From NCBI GenBank assembly GCA_009829735.1, contig CM020618.1, positions 40,911,030 through 40,975,029 on the forward strand: a DNA stretch of 64,000 bases, in the 5' to 3' direction. This DNA comes from Pyropia yezoensis (lineage: Eukaryota; Rhodophyta; Bangiophyceae; Bangiales; Bangiaceae). This document shows, piece after piece, positions 10,601-20,364 of this stretch. Each line of letters opens with the position of its first letter. The first letter of the stretch is position 1. The notes under the pieces were generated by a model. It did not search any database, had not been told where the DNA came from, and saw nothing but the letters and a program-made list of their open reading frames with translations. The translations under genes were made by a program, and so were the position numbers.

Positions 10601-12232
10601 TCTTGGGGACTGCTTCCTTCGCCCAGGGCTTGCTTGCAGATGATCAGGGTACTCAGATATTGCATTCCGCAAACTCAGATGCCCTGAAAGTCTTTTGTAC
10701 GGCCTACAGGCCCACCTGCGTGAAGCACACCCTGGGCGCTATAGGATGGACACGTTGTGGCTGTGGAGATACGGGCATGACCGCTGGAGATTTATGGCCG
10801 ATTGCGCAGTACTCGAGACGTGGCAGGCTACCTTCAATCTGGAACCCTTGTGATCGTGACTTGATGCGACGGCTGGAATTATTACTGACGCATGCACAGA
10901 TGCGCTGTGTACAGCACGATGTCAGGTGACACATGATCTTCCTTATCCACGTGCCGGCACAGCCCCACAGGAGTGTCCCACAAACGTTTGACACGCGGGC
11001 GAGCCGCGACAGCCCCACACTGGTCACTGAACACCGATTCCCAAATACGCATCAGGCCTGCATTGGAACTGTCAACTGATTGAGCGGCTGCAAGCTGGAC
11101 ACGCGCAGGCCAACAACCGCAGCCCGCTACGCATGGGCAATGACACCGAGCGGGCGAGCGCGCTGATGTGCTGCCGTTGCATTGTCGACGCGGTCATCGC
11201 GGCGACGGTGGTGCACCGGCGCGACACCCTTGCTCCCCCAGCCCTACGACGATCCCTGCGGCTGCCCGAGGCTACCCTGGGTGGGCTCCGCGATCAATTT
11301 TCTCTCCTCCTTCCCCCGCAACACCGTCGTCGCCTTGTGGACGCCTCTGGTGCTGGGACGTCGCGGGCCCACACTTGTGGCACCCACGGCGCTGCCACAG
11401 CTGGGCCAGACCCGCCGCGGCTGCCGCGGCAGTGCCACCCGTCGAAGACGACGACCCCACCTACCCGCCCCCTACCCTCTCTGGTTCTCCTCCGGCGTCC
11501 GTCCCTGCCGTGCGCGGTCTCCTCGGAGCTGCATTTCGCTTTCACGGTGGGGGCGGTCGCAGCCGTCCCGATTGCAGCGGCCGCGGCCGGCGCCGGTGCG
11601 GCGGCGGCGGCCCGCACCCCTACAACTGCAGCTGTCTGTGCCGGTACCGACGCCTTTGACGCCGGTTTGGGCAGCCGCCGACTACTCGCTTGCTCCCGCG
11701 CCTCGTTGACAGCGGCTGGTACCCGGCGGTAGCGGCATCTCCTGCCGCCGCCCCCGTCCACCGTTCCTGCCTGGCGCACGCCAGTGGCCGCCCCAGTCGC
11801 CGCAGCTGTGAGCAGGACCTGAGAAGGAGCTGTGCGACGGCCCATCCACCCGACGGCGGCGCCACCCACCACCACCGCCACCCATCAGGGTGGCGAACCC
11901 AAGTTGCTTTACTTGCCGCCGCACCTGCCCTACCTCGCGAGAGGCCCGGCCATCTTCCTCTCTGACGGGGGCACGACGCGCCGTCGGCGCCGCCCGCCAG
12001 CGTCGCCCACGTCACTGTCTCCCTCTGCTGCCGTCGCGGCAATCAATCTCTGCCAAGGTGTCGAGCTGCAACCTGTGTGCTTGCTGCAGACGGCCTCTGC
12101 CACGCCATCCAGCACTCCTCACCCGCCTCGTAGGGCGCCACCACCTCACGTGTCAATGCGGTGGGACACTCGAGAACGACGCGATTACTATACGGGCGAG
12201 GTGGGCGTACGCGATGGCCGGTCGTCGGCGCC
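7627..12232. other. 4.6-kb low-complexity, GC-rich stretch without recognised genes
   Basis: Long open frames occur on both strands here, but they overlap in three or more frames and read as Ala/Arg/Pro/Gly-rich low complexity, as expected from GC-rich noncoding DNA. A less biased island lies at about 10030-11100, including a 132-codon frame at 10531-10929 with no recognisable motif. The stretch separates the Ulp1 frame from the KDZ transposase and may be internal to one large transposon. No inverted repeat, tRNA or rRNA was recognised. Confidence 0.5.
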
Positions 12233-15200
12233 ATGCACTTTTTTTCTGCCGGCGTCTTCTGTTCGGTGGTCTCCTCAATGTTTTGCTCATTGTTGTTCGT
12301 CGCTGCCCTCCTGCAGGGTGTCTTTCAGGCTGCTGCATCAGGCGCTGGATATTCAGCGAAGCAGGCATGCGACGACGTGACCCCCCCCATGTCTTTTGTG
12401 TCTGCTCGAGGCCTGGTGTCCAGAGGGCTGTACGCCGCATCCCCATCGGGTCCATCTCGGGTTCATACAACCGCGTCGCCCCCTGGGAGCTTATCCGCCC
12501 ATGCAAGTTCATCAACTTCGATAGAGCTTGTACGGGCCGCTGACCTTCTCGCCAAGTGTGGGGGAGACAAGACACTCCACGAGGCCCTGGGCGTCCTCGG
12601 CCGCCGCCCATCCGACGTGGTTCCGCGTCGCGGGACCGCCCCATCTGGGCAGCGTGTCAAGCGCGTCGGGCAGTACAAGGGTTGGCGTCAAGCGGGTCCA
12701 GGTCGTCGACGTGGTGGAGGCTTCTACGCGCGCGACCAGCTGGTGGACGTGTTCGTTGTTATGCTCTGCACCGAGCTGCACAGGAATCTTCTCGCTCAAT
12801 ATGATCAGAGCGTCCTGTTGACCCGCGCTCTGCGCGGACTCAGGAGGCTGCGAGAGCGCTATCTGATTGTGACTGACAGGGCGTTGCGCACCCGTGCCTG
12901 GATGATGGGCAGGAGTGGGAGCATCGGCGTGTTGCTGAATCTAGGCAAGCGTCGTCATGTTAGCGACTACTGCAAGGACGTGGCTGTCGCGGTCACGCTC
13001 ACGGCCAACGGCACGGGAGGAGTGACATGCTGCTGTAGCGCTCAAGAGCGGTGCCTTGAGCAGGGTTGCGGCTTTCAGTCGCACATGGAGCTGGCGATCG
13101 GGATGATATTGAAGGAGTCGGGCATGAATCTTGAGGAGGTTCTTCTTGGACTGGACGCGTCTGTACGTCAGTCTTCCTGCGTCCCTGTCACAGCTGTACG
13201 GTACGGGTCCGGCCTCTGTGTCGTGCGCAAGGGGCAAGGTAGCTGGCCGTATGCGGTCGTGCGAAAGACGGTCTTTAAGCAGTGGATCTGTCTGGCGTGT
13301 CCCACCTCGGACGGGTCATGTGGCCATCGCAGCGCCGCCTCTGACGCTGCCGTGAGACAACCAGACGGCGGCACTGACTTGGAGGACGAGGGCACCTCCA
13401 CTCCCCGCTACCCCGACGATCCCGACGGATAGCCGCCGCCTCCATCCAATCCCTACGTGCTGCAGTCGCGGTATTTTGAGAGGCACGAGTCGCGGCTGCC
13501 GCGGGACCTTGGTCCGCCCACCATTGCCCAGAAGCAGAGGTTGGCGCTCGTTGCAGCTGCGCACCCGAATGGGGCAGCAGTGGAGTACCCGGCTCGGCTA
13601 CTCTGTCCATATTGCAACGTGGGTCCGAGTGCAGGCCAACAGCCTATAGCCCACGACTGTCGCGTAGACTTTGATGACGGGGCTGTGGTGGCCAAGGTGT
13701 ATTCTTGGAGGTGCTCCATGTGTCGTTTCCGAGTTCTTCCGGACGGGCGCAAACACGGGATCGTTTTTGTGTCGTCGTCCACTGCCTTTTCCGAGGCTTT
13801 CCTGTTCGAGCTCGCCGTTAACATGTCGCGGAACGGCTCCTCCTTGAGATCGTCTGCCTACCTCCGGGAGGGCTTCCACGAGCTCACGGCGGAGCTCAAG
13901 TACTCGGCGGGATCGTCACGCCTGCGCAGTATGACGACGTTGCGGAAAGGACTCATCCTTTACCTCTTGCTGGTAATCAAGGGTTTACCGCTGGAGGTCT
14001 CCACGTGCTCTAAGTGTGTTGGAGACGGATTCCTGGACATCCTTTGCTTTGACGGCCTGCAGCTTGGCTACAAGACGAAGCACAAGCGGCCCTTCAAGCG
14101 CCACATTGTGCGGACCAGTGCCGTCCCGCGCGCCAGCTTGCATGCGCACTTGGTGACTGATGCGGCCCTTGCCAAGGCGCTTGGCACCGTGCTGAATTCG
14201 TCGACCACCATCCCAACCGGGTCGTCCAAAACCGTGACAACAATCAACGGCATCCGCGGCTACGTCATGGCGGTAACGACGCTGCTCGGCGACGTGGAGG
14301 TTGACGGCCAGGTGAGGTCTTTTGCTGGGCAGATACAGCACGGACAGTCGGCGTCGTCAATGGGGAGGGGATGGTGCCCATCCAAGGACGGTGGCGTGCG
14401 AAGAGAGTTGCTGGTTTTCCTCCGCTGGTTCTTCCAGTGTGACTCTCTGGCGAGGTCACTCTCCGTTCAGATCGTCGCTGCCAATGCGGACCTCCGCCGC
14501 CGCGTCCCCCCGGCTTTGATGGCACGGATCAGAGACGTCTTGACGGCCGAGCCTTCACTTCCAGAGCTTCGAGGTGGCGCGGCGACGGAGGGTGTGGCTG
14601 ATGCGGATGCCCAGCCGAGAGCTGCACTAGATGATGGCGGCCGCATGGGTGTCGCTCCATGCGAGTCAGGCGCGGGGAGGTTCAGTGAAGTCGACGGCGT
14701 CACCCCCCCGGACGACCTGGCGGACCACAGCGACGGGGTGGAAGAGTCGGACGACGAGCTTTCATCCGCGGAGGAGTTTGAGTCCGACACCGACGAGACG
14801 CAGGCGGATCTTCCACCTTATTGGGACAAGCTTGCTCTACTCCAACGCTTTGCGGAGAAGTTCAACGAGCCCGCTTTGGCCGACACAGGTGGTGCTAAGG
14901 GCACCAAGCTCAAGGCCGACATGGTCTTTCGCCTTCGACCGGAGATACCCACGACGGCGGCTGCCACCCTCAAGATCGTCGATTTTGTACGAGCACTAAC
15001 GGTGGACCCGTACTCCGTATGGGCTCCCAACAACGACTGGAGGGCCCTCCTTTCAATCCACGAAGTGTTGGTGGACAGAGGCTTCACCGCGGACAAGCAT
15101 GAGGCCGTGTTAGATCGCGAGGATGTGTGCAACTTGAGGTTGCTACGCGGCGCGGTCGCGTGCCTGGCGCCTGCCTTTGTGATAGACCAGGGTCTGCGTG

Positions 15201-16153
15201 TTGTGTTTGCCGACGTGCTGCATGCGCTGAAGATGACGGCCAACTCCTACGAGGCGTTCGTCGATGCGGCCTGCGCTGAGGGAGCCCCAGGTGCAGATCC
15301 TGCTGCGCATCGCGGCATCGGCAACAGACCTCCTCTGCCCGCCCTGCCGTCATTTTCAAAGGCACACATGGCCTGCGCACCTGACAATGAGACTTTCACG
15401 CCCAAGCAATTCGCTGCGACCTGGCTCGAGGTGCCTGCATCGGTGGCGTCGTTTAGGGAGGCGTAAGGGATCTCGGCGGACGAGACGGAGGACTTCATCA
15501 AGACCGGGACGTGGGCGCCCAGCTTTCCTGCCGTGGGTCCCATACCGACCTTCTTTGGCGACGCGACAGCCGCCACGGACGAGCCCGATTGCACGCACTT
15601 GATGGGGCAAGAGAACAGGTACACCGGTGGTACCTTCGGGGCTTTTTGTACGTGCGCGCATCCGAAGTGCGTGGGTGTCGTGGTGCTCGACGGCAGCGAG
15701 GGCCAACGCATGCCCATTGAGTTTATTGTGCAGGGGTGCAGCCGGCTGCCATCCAAGGTGGTGTATGACTTTGCCTGCGCCACCCACAAGTCGGCGCTCT
15801 GTCGCTTGCCGTCCGTTGCGATGCTTGTTGTCTTCTTGGTCGATCGCTTCCACTGGCGCAAGAACCATGTGGCGTGCTCCAAGGCCAGGAACCCGGACTC
15901 CTACGAGGACATGGACGACATCAACACTTCGTCCTCCGAGGAACGGAACGCGCTGTCAAGGAGGCAAGAGCACCATCTACGGCTGATGAACCAAGGCAAC
16001 TTTATCACGTTCACGACTTACCAACAAGCACTCTCCAACGTCATAGCAATGTACCGTGACGTCGAGACCAAGCTGTCCGAGAACAAGTGGCCGAGGTGGT
16101 ACAGGGAGAACTTTGTTGACCTTGTGGGCAACACAGAGATGAGTGCACAATAA
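12233..16153 (+). pseudogene. KDZ-type (Kyakuja-Dileera-Zisupton) transposase, one frame with two in-frame stops
   Basis: A single reading frame runs from ATG 12233 to TAA 16151-16153, broken only by TAG 13430-13432 and TAA 15464-15466. The N-terminal third has Cys clusters typical of KDZ-associated domains (VTCCCSAQERCLEQGCGF; WICLACPTSDGSCGH, a CxxC..CxH pattern). The middle has CPYC then WRCSMCRF (treble-clef-like) and an RNase H-fold start, FDGLQLGYK, with the first likely catalytic Asp at 14051-14053. After the second stop come TWAPSFPAVGPIP, TGGTFGAFC, KVVYDFACATHK with the second Asp at 15767-15769, and FLVDRFHWRKNHVACS, all characteristic of the KDZ core. No frameshift is seen across 3.9 kb. 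The second stop overlaps a donor-like GTAAGG at 15463, so an intron cannot be fully excluded. The simplest view is a young pseudogene. Confidence 0.8.
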
Positions 16154-16849
16154 ACACCTTGCTACTGCACATGCTATGATACAAAATGAGGGGCGAACTG
16201 CAGCCGCCGCTATGCTGTCCTTGTGCAGTCGACTTGTGGTGTGTGGTAAAGTGCTGCTCCTACGCGTGTTGACGTCGCTGAGTAAGAGCGGACGCGGCAG
16301 CTGCGCTGCAAAAGTGATGGCCTTGGCCATGTGTGGCAAACTGTGCCACATATGCCACCCGCACTGGCAATGGGGTAGTAAAAATACCCCAACTCTGGCT
16401 GCAGACAGCAACCAGAGGCGGCGGGTGCGGGGGTGGCCGCAGGGCAAGAGCAACAGCGGCTGCGGCCGTGGCGGCAACGGCTCTCGAGGCCGCTACCGCT
16501 ACCGCTATGCGGTGGGTGAAGGAATGGGAACAGGGCGCCGACGGCAACGACAGCGACGGCAACAGCGGGCGTCAGCGACCGTGGCAGCGGGCGGCCGCGT
16601 CCCGCGGCGGCCAGCACTCAAAAAGAAGGCCTCACATGACGACCCCAGCAGGGGAGGGACGAGGGGTTAGCGACGGCTGGCAGCCGCATGCGGCAGCGCG
16701 CGACAGCCCCATAGAAACCCAGCACCCGGCCCCCCCAGCAGCGCCTAGAAACGGCGCGATCGGCCGCGCCGGCTGCAGTGAAAGTGGGTGCAGCAGCCGC
16801 AGGCGACGGCGCTGACGGAGGGCGGCCGCGATCGGCCGTGCGCGCGGCC
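16154..16849. other. Sequence 3' of the KDZ frame, no gene recognised
   Basis: The first 250 bp are less GC-rich and could be the 3' UTR or right terminus of the KDZ element. The remainder is CGG/GCA-rich and leads into the minisatellite. Reading frames here are Ala/Arg low complexity. Confidence 0.45.
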
Positions 16850-17400
16850 GGCGGCAGCGGCCGCCTGCCGCGCGGCGGGCGCCAAAAATGCAGCCATCCC
16901 AGCGCCCCGCCCAGCAACGGGCAGCGCCCGCGGCGGCGGCGGCGGTCGCCCGTGGATGCTGGGACGGCGTAGGAGGCGGCGGAGGCGGGTAAGCATAGGC
17001 GGGGGAGGGGGGGGGAGCGGGCGGGGGGCCGCCGCAGCGGGCGCGGCCGGCGGCGGCGGCCGGCAGCCGCGCGGCGGGCGCCAAAAATGCAGCCATCCCA
17101 GCGCCCCGCCCAGCAACGGGCAGCGCCCGCGGCGGCGGCGGCGGTCGCCCGTGGATGCTGGGACGGCGTAGGAGACGGCGGAGGCGGGTAAGCATAGGCG
17201 GGGGAGGGGGGGGGGGCGGGCGGGGGGCCGCCGCAGCGGGCACGGCCGGCGGCGGCGGCCGGCAGCCGCGCGGCGGGCGCCAAGAATCCAGCCCGCCCAG
17301 CGCCCCGCCCAGCAACGGGCAGCGCCCGCGGCGGCGGCGGCGGTCGCCCGTGCATGCTAGGACGGCGTAGGGGGCGGTGGAGGAGGTCGGGGTAGGGGGC
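16850..17400. repeat. 199-bp GC-rich tandem repeat (minisatellite), about 2.7 copies
   Basis: Copies are anchored by the shared string CGCGGCGGGCGCCAA at 16871, 17070 and 17269, exactly 199 bp apart. The first two copies are nearly identical; the third diverges after about 110 bp. Each unit contains a GGC run, GGTCGCCCGTG(G/C)ATGCT, GGACGGCGTAG and a long G-run. Open frames on both strands across this tract (Pro/Ala/Arg-rich) are by-products of the repeat. Confidence 0.9.
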
Positions 17401-18896
17401 GCTAGGTGCGGAGCGTGGGGGTGGTAGGGGGGGGAGGTTGGGGGGGGGGAAGCGGCGGCGGGGTGGGCGATGGCGGCGTCGGCGGCGGCTGCGACGGCGG
17501 CCCCCCGCGGTGGTCGCACCACCGTGGCTGCCCGTCGTGGCGCCAACCGTTTCCAGTATCGGTAGTACCCGACGGCGAGCGCCGGCGCACAGTAGCAGCT
17601 CGCAGCTGCGCGCGGCAGTGAACAGGAGCGCGCCCGCTCGCATGGCGGCGGAACGAGCGGGTACGAGAGCGAAGGTTAACTACAGGCCAGTACACAGAGG
17701 AGTGATAAGGGGTCAAAAGGGGAGTTGCAGTATGTACAGGTCAGCTGGGCTGACTGGAGGCAGCCTCGCCCGATAGGCGAACTCATCCCCCAGCGTCGGT
17801 CGGTGACGCAGTGTATCCGAGTTCGCCCCTCCGAGGGGCGAACAGCGATTCCACCAGTGCAATCGAAGGGCGAACTCAAACTCGTTTAATCATATACCAT
17901 TGCAGGGAGGGTGGCTGTCGTTTACAGGCGGGGCCAAGCGCAGCAGCCCCCGGACGCGCATGGTGGTGTGCTAGAAGGGTGGCACGGTCGTGAGGTGTTG
18001 GGGATGTTGCCAGCGCACAGGCGTCCATGATGAGAGGTCAAGAGGGGTTGGGGGGGAGGTTAACAGACAGTCGTCCCCAGCTCAACGTACGCAGATCACC
18101 TACACGTGCTGGATGGTACCGTACCGTATCTACGTGCACATCCACCGCACGCCCGTGAAGAGCCTGGGAAAGGAGCCTCGCACGCGGTTCCTCTTGGACG
18201 GCTGTGCAACAGGTTGAAGAACCAGCCACCGCCCGTCCAGCACAGCATCGGACGCTGCCCCTTGCCCGGCAGGCCGTGGACGGGACACGATTTTTCCTCC
18301 CAAGCTACAGGTGGCTGGATTGCTGCGCTGGCGGCTCGCGCCGCGGCACGACAGGCGTCGGGGTGTGCCTGTGGGCCGTCGCCAGCAGCAGCTGTCGCCG
18401 ACGTCGCCAGCAGCAGCTGTCGCCGACAGTCGAGATGGGTGAACGGGGTACATACCTACTGCAGCAGCTGCATGGCTTTTTTTGAGAGAACGAGCTGTAT
18501 GTATATACCGTAATTGTACAATGAAATTTTAAGTACAGTACATTTGGTGCGATTCTTCTCTCCTTTTTTCTTGTTGTTCCCGCGTGACCCCGCTACCTTT
18601 GGTGCTCTTCCCCCCCAGCCGCACGCCACACCCATAGGCTTGGCCAGGAAGGTTTGAGGGGCGCCTCCCCACATGTACTGTATGTACACACAAGCGTGGG
18701 CCGGCGGCGACGGTTTGCCCCCGCCCCCTCTGCCACGTCCCCTCCCCCCCGCCGCCCTTCCTTGACAAGACAGCCGGCGAGCCGCACACGGCCATCTCAA
18801 CGGCGTCCCCGTGCCTCGACTACTGTCCCGCTGCCACCCGCGGGGGGGAGCGACCGTCCGCGGCGGGCACGTGGAAAGGTGCACCTTTTCCCCAGC
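17401..18896. other. Intergenic region with one perfect hairpin, no gene recognised
   Basis: The left part is G-rich (GGC/GGT runs). From about 17630 to 18550 composition is more even, and short frames occur (for example 17990-18217) with no recognisable motif. The AT-rich patch at 18480-18560, near the stop of the minus-strand gene at 18897, may be that gene's 3' UTR. Confidence 0.45.
17821..17843. repeat. Perfect 10-bp-stem palindrome
   Basis: The sequence GTTCGCCCCT-CCG-AGGGGCGAAC folds into a perfect 10-bp stem with a 3-nt loop. The half-site GGCGAAC recurs at about 17776 and 17871, and AGGGGCGAACT also occurs at about 16188. It may be a regulatory palindrome or a transposon-end remnant. 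Confidence 0.6.
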
Positions 18897-20237
18897 TCAT
18901 CCGTGCGGCGCCCCAGCCGGCGGCGCCGGCGCCGGCGCCGACGCCAGTGCCGGCGGCTGCGCCGGTGTGGTGGTACCCACCGCGGCGCCCGGCGCCGAGG
19001 GGGGGTACGTCAGCAGGGGCGCCCCAACCGCCGCCACCGGTGGGGCCACCAACCGCACCCCCCCTGCCGCCGACAGAGGCGGGTAGGTCGGCCACGCCAC
19101 CCACGGGGCGGTCCCCGCCGCTGCGCCACCCACTGACGCCACGCCACCGCCGGCATCGCCACCGCCACCGCCACCGCCGCCGCCGCCGCCGCCGTCACCG
19201 CCACCGCCGCCACCGCCGCCATCGCCGCCCCGCGTGGCTGCCCACCGGCGAACCCCCATCCCCACCGCCGCCGTTGCCGCCGCCGCCACCGCGGCCGCGC
19301 CCAGCGCAATGCCCGCCACGGGCCCCGCCGACAGACCCCCATCCCCAGACGCTCCGGCGGACCCCCCCCCCGTCGACGACCGGTCGCCGCCGCCGCCGGG
19401 GCCAGCCGCCGGCGACGGCGCGGGCGCCCGAAGGACACACCCGACGCTCCCGTCAGTGCTGTTGACAATCATGACGTGCGGGCGGCCGTCGTCCAGGTGG
19501 AGGTTCCCCTGCCCCACCAAGAGATCCGGGACGACTAGCTGGGAGTCCCCAAACAGCATGACCGCCGAGCCGTCCCACCGTGGAATGTCCCCGCACCGCC
19601 AGGTGCTCATGCCGATGGCCACCGAGTCGGACCAGTGGAGCCATTTGCGCCCGTCCACGGTGCTGTTGAACAGCAGGGGGGTGTCGCGCATGCCCAGGCC
19701 CTCCATAACAGAGTCAAGGAAGAGCGACAGCGAGCGGATGATGAGCATGCGACCGCCGTCACAGGGTTGGCCGTTTTCCGACGTGGCGTCGCCGGGGAGC
19801 GTGTGCACCCCGCCGGGTGGTTGGTTGGGCAGCGGCACGGGGTCGCCCAGCGAGATGGAAGTCGGGCAACCGACCTGGGCCCCAAATATGCGGTACGTGC
19901 CACTGACGTTGGCGGGCCCCAGCCGCCGGGACACGGCCGCCGCCGCGGGGAGCGGGTCCCCGTCGGCCGCGTCGCCATGGACGGGACGCGCCGATGGACC
20001 GCCCGCTGCCATGCCGCCGCCGCTGCCGACAACGACGGCCGCAGGGACGGGGACGGGGACGGGGACGGGTACGGGGACACCCGCCGCTGCCGTCTCCGTG
20101 GCCGCCGCCGCCGCCGCCTTCGTCGCCGCCGCCGCTGCGGCCGCTGCTGCCGCCGGCTGGAGCGGGCAGGCCAGAAGCGCCGCCGCCAGACCCGCGGCGG
20201 CGGCGCCGGAAAGCCACCGGCACACGGGCGCCTTCAT
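18897..20237 (-). CDS. Predicted secreted/type I membrane protein with Gly/Pro-rich tail, function unknown
   Basis: A 446-codon single-exon gene. The start is MKAPVCRWLSG; longer in-frame extension runs into low complexity and a duplicated 53-bp unit. Residues 1-32 form a clear signal peptide (Arg, hydrophobic Ala/Leu core, Ala-rich cleavage zone). An Ala/Thr and Val-Pro repeat linker follows. The ectodomain (about 110-280) has paired Cys and N-glycosylation sequons (NVSG, NSTV, NSTD), with motifs such as RIFGAQVGC, WLHWSDSVAIG and MLFGDSQLVV. A helix of about 23 residues (AGIALGAAAVAAAATAAVG) followed by VRR is the likely membrane anchor. The tail is a poly-Gly/Asp run then Pro/Ala-rich. I do not recognise the ectodomain; a surface or extracellular-matrix role is inferred from topology only. 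Confidence 0.7.
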   Translation of the reverse strand: MKAPVCRWLSGAAAAGLAAALLACPLQPAAAAAAAAAATKAAAAAATETAAAGVPVPVPVPVPVPAAVVVGSGGGMAAGGPSARPVHGDAADGDPLPAAAAVSRRLGPANVSGTYRIFGAQVGCPTSISLGDPVPLPNQPPGGVHTLPGDATSENGQPCDGGRMLIIRSLSLFLDSVMEGLGMRDTPLLFNSTVDGRKWLHWSDSVAIGMSTWRCGDIPRWDGSAVMLFGDSQLVVPDLLVGQGNLHLDDGRPHVMIVNSTDGSVGCVLRAPAPSPAAGPGGGGDRSSTGGGSAGASGDGGLSAGPVAGIALGAAAVAAAATAAVGMGVRRWAATRGGDGGGGGGGGDGGGGGGGGGGGGDAGGGVASVGGAAAGTAPWVAWPTYPPLSAAGGVRLVAPPVAAVGAPLLTYPPSAPGAAVGTTTPAQPPALASAPAPAPPAGAPHG

Positions 20238-20246
20238 AGCGGCAGA

Positions 20247-20352
20247 GGAGTGGGTGCCACCTCCGCGGCAAGGGTGTGGTGCTCTGCAAAGGGGGGGGAG
20301 GAGTGGGTGCCACCTCCGCGGCAAGGGTGTGGTGCTCTGCAAAGGGGGGGGG
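20247..20352. repeat. Two tandem copies of a 53-bp unit, then a 21-G run
   Basis: The unit containing GTGCCACCTCCGCGGCAAGG occurs at 20251 and again at 20304, 53 bp apart and essentially identical. An uninterrupted G run fills 20344-20364. It lies directly upstream of the minus-strand gene starting at 20237, so it sits in that gene's 5' UTR or promoter. Confidence 0.85.
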
Positions 20353-20364
20353 GGGGGGGGGGGG

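Noticed and set aside
10531-10929. 132-codon plus-strand frame as a gene
   Set aside because: No recognisable motif and no supporting context; kept only as part of the unassigned stretch.
16618-17643. Minus-strand Pro/Ala/Arg-rich frame of about 340 codons
   Set aside because: It is the translation of the 199-bp tandem repeat, open in several frames at once, with no non-repetitive domain.
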